64,000 nt of DNA from Cryptomeria japonica (taxonomy: Eukaryota > Streptophyta > Pinopsida > Cupressales > Cupressaceae), in contig NC_081405.1 in the NCBI RefSeq assembly GCF_030272615.1, positions 612,908,920 through 612,972,919 on the forward strand. The letters are read 5' to 3'. Position numbers and translations under genes: made by a program. This document shows, piece by piece, positions 58,249 through 64,000 of the stretch; positions within the stretch are counted from its first letter, which is position 1, and every line of letters begins with the position of its first letter. The notes under the pieces were generated by a model, which was not told where the DNA came from, did not search any database, and saw only the letters and a list, made by a program, of their open reading frames with translations.

Positions 58249-59560
58249 AAACAAGGTGAGCTTAAAGGGAAGTATTAGGACAAAGGCATGGGTGAATACA
58301 CTCTAAATCAAACCATGTACTTGCGACAAGTTATTATTTCACCAAAAGAATATGGATGACCACATCCTTCTAAATAAGTAGCTATCATTACACTAAAATG
58401 GGATCCTACTATATTCCGAAAGTGGGGTGAAATGGAAGAAGAAGACTTATACAAAATGCTTTACAAAGATCCTGAAGATGGTACACAAGATCACATCAAG
58501 TTACCATGTGAAAAATATGGCAAAGGATTCAAGATCCTACAAAATTTTGGGTATGATGGTAAAAGTCCTCTTGACTTAAGAAAAGAAGGTATCACTCAAC
58601 CTTTGCAACTAGAACTGACATTTAAAAATCAGCGCTCAAAAGGGCTTGGCTTCACATCTTCCAGGGAAAACACTCACGAATCAGGAGAAGCATTGAAAAT
58701 CATGATTTCCAATGATCAACAAGAGAACCACTATTCCACTGATTCTAATGAGTGGGAAAGGGGTTCAGACAAATCCTCCAGTGATTATGAACTCACCGAG
58801 ACATGCCAAGAACCAAGTGAACCCACAGAAGAAGAGGAGTTTTATAAAAAAAATCAGAGTTCGTCAAGAAACAACTCCTGAGGATCCCACACAATCTTTG
58901 TTTTTAGATTCTAGGCCGAAATCACAAAGGATGAGGACACTCATCCTCGAATGCACTTTTAGTGCTGACAATTTGGACTCATTCACGATCGAGACAGATG
59001 AGGAGAGTGCCAATGATAACCTCAACAACTACCTTGGCATACCTGAATATAACTGCATCTTCACCCTTACTCCCGCTGACTTTGGAAACATGGAAGGCCT
59101 TCCCCTTGTTCACCATCAACTTATTGACTGGGACCATGAAGGACCTGTATAATTCGACACATTCCAAAATGATGAAGCCTTTATTGACTACTTAGGCATA
59201 CCAGATGATCTTCCTCTTGGGGATCGAAAGGAGGGATACACTATAGAACTCAACATTGTGGCATATTTTGGGGAGGGTGTTGGGCCTTCCAGTCACAAAA
59301 ATGTGTAAAAATAAAAATAAATCATGGGTCTTACAGTGAAAACCACATTATGGTACTGTCTGACCCCAAAAAAGTAAAAAGAAAGGATGTATCTGAGGGT
59401 GAAAAGCTCTCTGAAGTGCTTGAAGATGGAAGGGTCGACATTCTCCTGACACGATATGAAGAAAAATAATCTATGTTAGTAGAGGAGACCATCAAAGCAA
59501 ACATTGGTACAAAAGAAATTCCACATAACATATTCTTGGCACAATCTCTGACAGAGAGAG
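58249..59560 (+). pseudogene. Protease-RT linker of element B with G-patch-like segment
   Basis: The frame 58432-58881 reads EEEDLYKMLYKD, then a glycine-spaced segment (YGKGFKI, FGYDGK, KGLGF at residues 42-77). This looks like the G-patch often found at this place in Tat-type elements, an RNA-binding motif. An acidic Ser/Glu-rich region follows. At about 58850 coding shifts to the frame that ends at 59152, and then decays with stops. Coding signal picks up again at about 59480 in the first frame (RERPKLLSFFTER and FAWSYVDMP), which introduces RT. Confidence 0.6.
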
Positions 59561-60507
59561 AAAGACCAAAGTTACTAAGTTTCTTCACAGAGCGACAAAT
59601 CAATTTTGCATGGTCATATGTCGATATGCCTTGACTGGATCCAGATTTAGTAATGCATTATTTGACAGTTAAACCGGGGGCAAAGCCAATGAAATAGAAA
59701 TTAAGAAAGATGCATCCACAAGTGGCATTATTAGTCAAGGCAAAGCTTCAAAAATTGTTGGATGTCGGATTCATACGACCAATTGATTATCCTGAATGGA
59801 TCTCCAACTTAGTACCAGTCAGTAAGCTAGATCACAGCATCAGAATATGCACAGATTTTAGAGACATTAACAAGGCTTGTCCTAAGGATGACTTTCCATT
59901 GCCAAACATCGACCTGATCGTAGATCTTACATTAGGTCATGCAATGTTATCTTTGATGGACGAATTCTCTAGCTACAATCAAATAAAAATCGCACCCGAG
60001 GATTAGCACAAAACAACATTTACTTGTCCCTGGGGAACTTTCTGCTAGAATGTTATGCCCTTCAGGCTAAAGAATGCAGGTGCCACATACCAACGAGCCA
60101 TGACTACTATCTTTCTTGATCTCATGCATGTAACTATAGAAGATTATGTGGATGATCTCTTGGGAAAATCGATAGACAAAGATACACATTTGGACATACT
60201 TTCAGTCATTTTTGGTCGGTTGGAAAAATACAAAGTAAGACTAAACCCCAAGAAATGTGTCTTCGAAGTAACCTCCCAGAAGCTCCTGGGATTCATTGTT
60301 TCAAAAAGAGGAATTGAAGATGATCCAGTTAAAGTCAAAGAGATCTTAGAAATTCCACCACCAAGAAATATCAGTCAACTTCGATCTTTGCAAGGAAGAC
60401 TCCAGTCCATACGAAGATTCATAGCACAACTTGCAGATAAATGCCATCCTTTTCAACACTTGCTACACAAAAACATCAAATTCAAATGGGATGATAACTG
60501 CCAATAG
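59561..60507 (+). pseudogene. Reverse transcriptase of element B
   Basis: Motifs in order are FAWSYVDMP (59608-59634), KLLDVGFIRP, WISNLVPVSK, RICTDFRDINKACPKDDFPLP (in parts), SLMDEFSSYNQI with the first catalytic Asp, MPFRLKNAGATYQR (60055) and YVDD at 60145-60156, the catalytic core. LNPKKCVF and LLGFIVSKRGIE follow. Stops lie at 59632, 59695, 60004, 60046 and 60505. All catalytic Asp codons are kept. The domain copies element RNA into DNA. The length is normal for the family. Confidence 0.9.
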
Positions 60508-60855
60508 GATTTTCAGATACTCAAAGATTATCTTCTGAATCCACCAGTCTTGATGCCACCGGTCCCAGAACAACCCCTATTACTCTACATATCAGCTACA
60601 TCAACAACACTGGGGGCACTCTTAGCGCAACAAGATGTTGAGGCCAAAGAAAAGGCAGTCTACTGCATCAGTCGTACTTTGGTCAGTTATGAGCTAAACT
60701 ACACACCAATTGAGCATGCATGTCTTGCTTTGGTTTTTACTTCGCAGAAATTACGACACTACATGCTAACTCATAAAACTAAGCTGGTTGCAAGGATCGA
60801 TCCATTGAAGTACCTTCTTAATAAGGCGATGCTTACTAGCAGACTAGCTAAATAG
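60508..60855 (+). pseudogene. First RNase H domain of element B
   Basis: It follows RT in frame, with LLLYISATSTTLGALLAQ, YCISRTLVSYELNYTPIE and SQKLRHYML. The Asp usual at the start of Ty3-type RNase H (Y-x-D-A-S) is not present, as is common for this degenerate first domain in Tat elements. A stop lies at 60853. Confidence 0.82.
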
Positions 60856-61242
60856 GTGATGCTCTTGAGTGAATTCGACATTGAATATGTAGACAAAAAA
60901 TCAATAAAGGGACAAGCTATCGCAAATCAGCTAGAAAATGCACCCATGATGGATGATACTCCTTTAAATTCGGAGTTTCCAAATGAATCCATCTTAACGC
61001 TATCACACATGAAGCCTTGGCAACTGTACTTTGATGGCTCATATACGCAACATGGTGTAGGAGCTGGCATCCTCTTCATCACACCTCAAGGGGATTCCAT
61101 TCCAAAATCATACCGATTGTCATTTCCTTGCACTAATAACATAGCAGAATATGAGGCATTAATAACTGGATTACAGATTGCAGTTCAGTGGAAGATCCAG
61201 GAACTTCATATTTTTGTGGACTCTCAACTTGTAATTCATTAA
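60856..61242 (+). pseudogene. Second (archaeal-type) RNase H of element B
   Basis: After a linker comes WQLYFDGSYTQHGVGAGILF with the first catalytic Asp, then NNIAEYEALITGL with Glu and HIFVDSQLVIH with the second Asp. This extra RNase H is a hallmark of the Tat/Ogre branch. It would degrade the RNA strand in RNA-DNA hybrids. The frame ends at a stop at 61240-61242, before the integrase linker. Confidence 0.88.
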
Positions 61243-62767
61243 GCAACCGATGAATAGCAAACAAAGGATGAAAAATTAATTCCTTACAAAAAAATGGTAG
61301 ATGACTTCAAGCAACATTTCATGAAGTTAACCTTTGAGTAGATTCCAAGAGAGCGAAATCGAGCTACAGATGCCATGGCTACTATTGCCTCGCTAATCGA
61401 TCTATCGCATAATGAAACCCGCTATGAGTTCTTGGTGGATAAAATTTTGGTTCCCTCATATGAGATCACTCTTATTGAGATGATATGTGTCATTGGTCTT
61501 GATTCCCAGTTATACGGTTCTATTTTCACATACCTTCGTAACAACACCCTTCCTCCTGACTTATCCAATAACCAACATCGCACTTTCATTAGCCAATCTT
61601 CTCAGTACGTCATTTTAGCTGATATCCTATACTGTCAAGGTCTAGATGACACTCTTCTTAGATGTTTAGAAAGAGACAAAGCTCAGATTGCGTTATGCAA
61701 AGTTCATGAAGGAATATGTGGTCCACATTCTAGTGGTCCTACCTTAGCCAACAAACTCATTAGGACTGGATATTACTGGCCCAATATGGAAAAAGACTCA
61801 TAACAGTTTGTCAAGAAATGTAAGCAATATCAAATTCATGGAAACCTTATTCATGCGCCAGTGCAAGAACTTCAACCGATTGTGACTCCTTGGCCCTTTT
61901 GTTAGTGGGGAATCGATCTCATAGGCAAGATTCACCCTCCTTCCTCCAATGGCTACAAATTCATTATCACTGCCATAGAGTATTTTACAAAATGGATTGA
62001 ATTTGTGCCTCTTACACAAGTCACTGGAAAACATATTGCTACATTCATTCTCAACTACATCATTTGTCGGTACAATATTCCTATTTCCATCATCACCGAT
62101 AACGGACGTCCCTTCAAAAAACCAAGATGTTCGTGAACTTTGTGATCGCTTCCATATTAACCATCATTTCTCCACGCCCTATTACCCCCAAGGTAACAGT
62201 CAAGCTGAGGCATCTAATAAAACCATTCTTAAAATCCTATAAAAAATAGTCGATGATGTTGGCCGCAATTGGCATATCCAACTTAATCCTGCACTTTGGG
62301 CTTATGGCACAAGTATTCGCACACCTATAAGAGCCACACCTTATTCACTTGTCTATGGCACTGAAGCTATCTTGCCTATTGAGGTTGAGTTACCATCTTT
62401 ACGAGTCTCTTTGCAAAACATTATCAGTGATGAAGACTACAGGGTCTCTTGCTTACAAGAACTAGAACTATTGGATGAATGAAGACAAATTGTTTTTAAT
62501 CATCTCAAGGCTTATCAACAATGAATGAGTTGCAGTTACAATCACAAGGTGAAGCCTCACACATTTGAAGTAGGTGACTTAGTTATAAAAGAAAACCCTA
62601 AAAATCAGCAAGATAGAGAGAAGAAGGGCAAGTTCGAACCAAATTGGCTTGGTTCTTACATCATTACAACAACCTATGGATCCGATGCATATCAGCTCTC
62701 AACCATAGAGGGAGAACCTTTAGAGGATTATATCATCATCATGCACCTTCGCAGATTTTACACATAG
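61243..62767 (+). pseudogene. Integrase of element B, one frameshift and stops
   Basis: The zinc-binding half HEGICGPHSS is near 61705-61735, and the following KKCKQYQIHG has Tyr in place of the second Cys. Catalytic residues are WGIDLIG (Asp, near 61910), ITDNGRPF (Asp, near 62100) and QAEASNK (Glu, near 62200). Between the second Asp and the Glu the frame shifts by one after an A-run at 62116-62122. Stops include 61801, 61903, 62239 and 62479. The C-terminal EVGDLVI, FEPNWLGSYI and MHLRRFYT tail ends at 62767. There is no chromodomain. E and A share the tail. Confidence 0.88.
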
Positions 62768-64000
62768 CTCTTCAGAGTATCCTAATTCAAAAATACAAAA
62801 AAATACAAAAAAATCAAAATACAGAAAAAAAAAAATACCAAAAAAATCATAAAAATAAAAAATTGTTACTTGGTGAAATCCTTGCAAATAGGTGCCTTGT
62901 GACACAAAAAAATGAAAAAATTGAAAAAAGTAAAGAGATGTAAATTCGTCCAATGGTGAAAACCACTTCGGTGGTGCCCTGGGCAAGTACCATGGTGAAA
63001 ACTGGGTCACTGACACCATGTGTAGAGACATTGCTCCTCGCTCCTTTAGGATTCGATCTCATCTTTCACTTTGCACACACTCACAACCTATCCATCCATA
63101 ATAAACTTACCCATTCCTATCATGGCTTGTTATTGATCTACCTAAGATCGGTTAGCCATTCATAATAATCCTTCCTTTTCACCCCTTTCCATCTATAATA
63201 AATCAGCTCCTATATATGGCTAAGGCAAATCCTAAGTCTAGTGATGGGTGTGGAACTGAGAGAATCGCACATTTTGAGGAGAACAATTTCTTCCATCTTT
63301 CTTCAGTCTATCCACGCACAATCCACAATAAAGCAACACTTGCATCATAGATCCGCAATAAAGTTTCATCTTCTCTGCAATAAAGTATTAGTTTCATGGA
63401 TTCGGTCAGTTTCAGATGAGACACAACAATAATGGGCTTCAACAAACCAAATCTTTCAATAGACTCAGATAACATTATGGTTCAGTGCTATCTATCCTTT
63501 TGTGAAAGTAAACATTGTGACCACAATCAAATAGACTTATACAAGTGACAAGAGACACTAAACTTGAGGACTACATTGGATGTTGATGTCGAGTCTTGGT
63601 TTTCTTTTGATTTATCTTTTGGTGACATGTCTTTTAGCTTTTCTGGGATGTCTCTAACTAGAGATTTTATCTCCAGGATGTCTTTGACTAGAAAGGCAAG
63701 GATGGGGTATCGTCAACTATTTTTCTTGTTGTCTGCAGACTGTCTCTTAGTAATTCTATGACTTGTCCAAGGATATGAGGACACTATGAGTCTAGTGTGA
63801 ACTGGACTATTCTTTGTTTGTGACCATTCTGATCTCCATGCAAATGGGTACAATGACTTTCTGGGTCGAACATATATCTGGATTGTCATAACCTATTTGC
63901 CATAATAAAGCTCAACGATGATAATGCACAAGAAGCTCTTTCACTTTCATATCTTCCATTTTCCATCTCCCTTTCTCGATTGACCTCCATCATCTTTCCT
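62768..64000 (+). other. 3' non-coding region of element B
   Basis: No gene is supported. An A-rich zone (62790-62870) is followed by sequence shared with E (50940 to 49770 in reverse) and A (830 to 1 in reverse). The polypurine tract and 3' LTR are not reached. Confidence 0.75.

Larger units (their letters stand above)
52174..64000 (+). mobile_element. Element B: near-complete Tat-like Ty3/gypsy retrotransposon, 3' LTR outside window
   Basis: In order it has the 5' LTR (52174-52945), primer site (52949), leader with minisatellites and a conserved segment, gag (55219), protease, G-patch-like segment, RT, RNase H, a second archaeal-type RNase H, integrase (to 62767) and non-coding sequence to the window end. 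The double RNase H and the CHHC Gag knuckle are traits of the Tat/Ogre branch, and no chromodomain is present. Most coding sequence is in one frame with scattered stops. It sits inside element E in the opposite direction. Confidence 0.9.

Noticed and set aside
62953-63165. Small ORF in the 3' region of B (and its mirror in A at 433-645)
   Set aside because: The frame is shared only because the DNA is homologous; it has no domain, and the region is non-coding in element sense.

Overview
This is 64 kb of repetitive, AT-rich plant nuclear DNA. No intact host gene, tRNA or rRNA was found. It is a stack of nested LTR retrotransposons plus one LINE. The long solo LTRs, the Tat/Ogre-type Ty3/gypsy elements with two RNase H domains and the depth of nesting suggest a large, retrotransposon-rich plant genome. 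A conifer or other gymnosperm is my best guess, but that is an inference I could not test by search. The letters A to J, and K for the small copia solo LTR, are my own labels.

Left part (1-28912, mostly minus strand). G is a Tat-like Ty3/gypsy element whose 5' LTR is about 25798-28912; its leader and gag start are cut in two. Into the G leader went D (16330-24286, plus strand, both LTRs, TSD GAGAC/GAGAT). D carries a gag-like gene but no pol, and itself holds solo LTR J (19946-21589, TSD GCTAC). Into the G gag went C (minus, LTR 13971-15141). C holds a deleted Ty1/copia copy (9654-12213, TSD CTTTA) and is cut at 8297 by A. A (minus, 1-8297, running off the left edge) has LTR, leader, gag and protease but has lost RT, RNase H and most of integrase.

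Middle part (28913-47709). A host element I carries a long decayed ORF of unknown function (42484-45725), a field of imperfect palindromes (29735-29962 and 41057-42130) and a polypurine tract with the start of a 3' LTR (46494). H (29963-41051) is inserted in the palindrome field. It is best read as a long solo LTR (TGTAACACCCC ... GGGGCATTACA, near-matching TSD) that was later invaded by an L1-type LINE (about 31638-37518) and by copia-like solo LTR K (37746-39171, perfect TSD GGGTC).

Right part (47710-64000). E (minus) has its 3' LTR at 47710-48492 and decayed integrase at 50965-52173. Its integrase is interrupted by B (plus, from 52174). B is the most complete element here: LTR, primer-binding site, leader, gag, protease, G-patch-like segment, RT, RNase H, second RNase H, integrase and 3' non-coding region. 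It is disabled by several stops and at least one frameshift, and its 3' LTR lies outside the window.

A and B are relatives in opposite orientation about 50 kb apart. A lacks pol but shares LTR, primer-site type, gag and 3' region with B, so a B-like element could once have mobilised it. The recurring non-coding theme is arrays of short palindromes: AT-rich ones at the LTR starts of the A/B/E family, GC-rich ones in H and J, and TTGTAATCGGGTCTT-type ones in I. A conserved leader segment is also shared by A, B and G. These are the most unusual features of the window.
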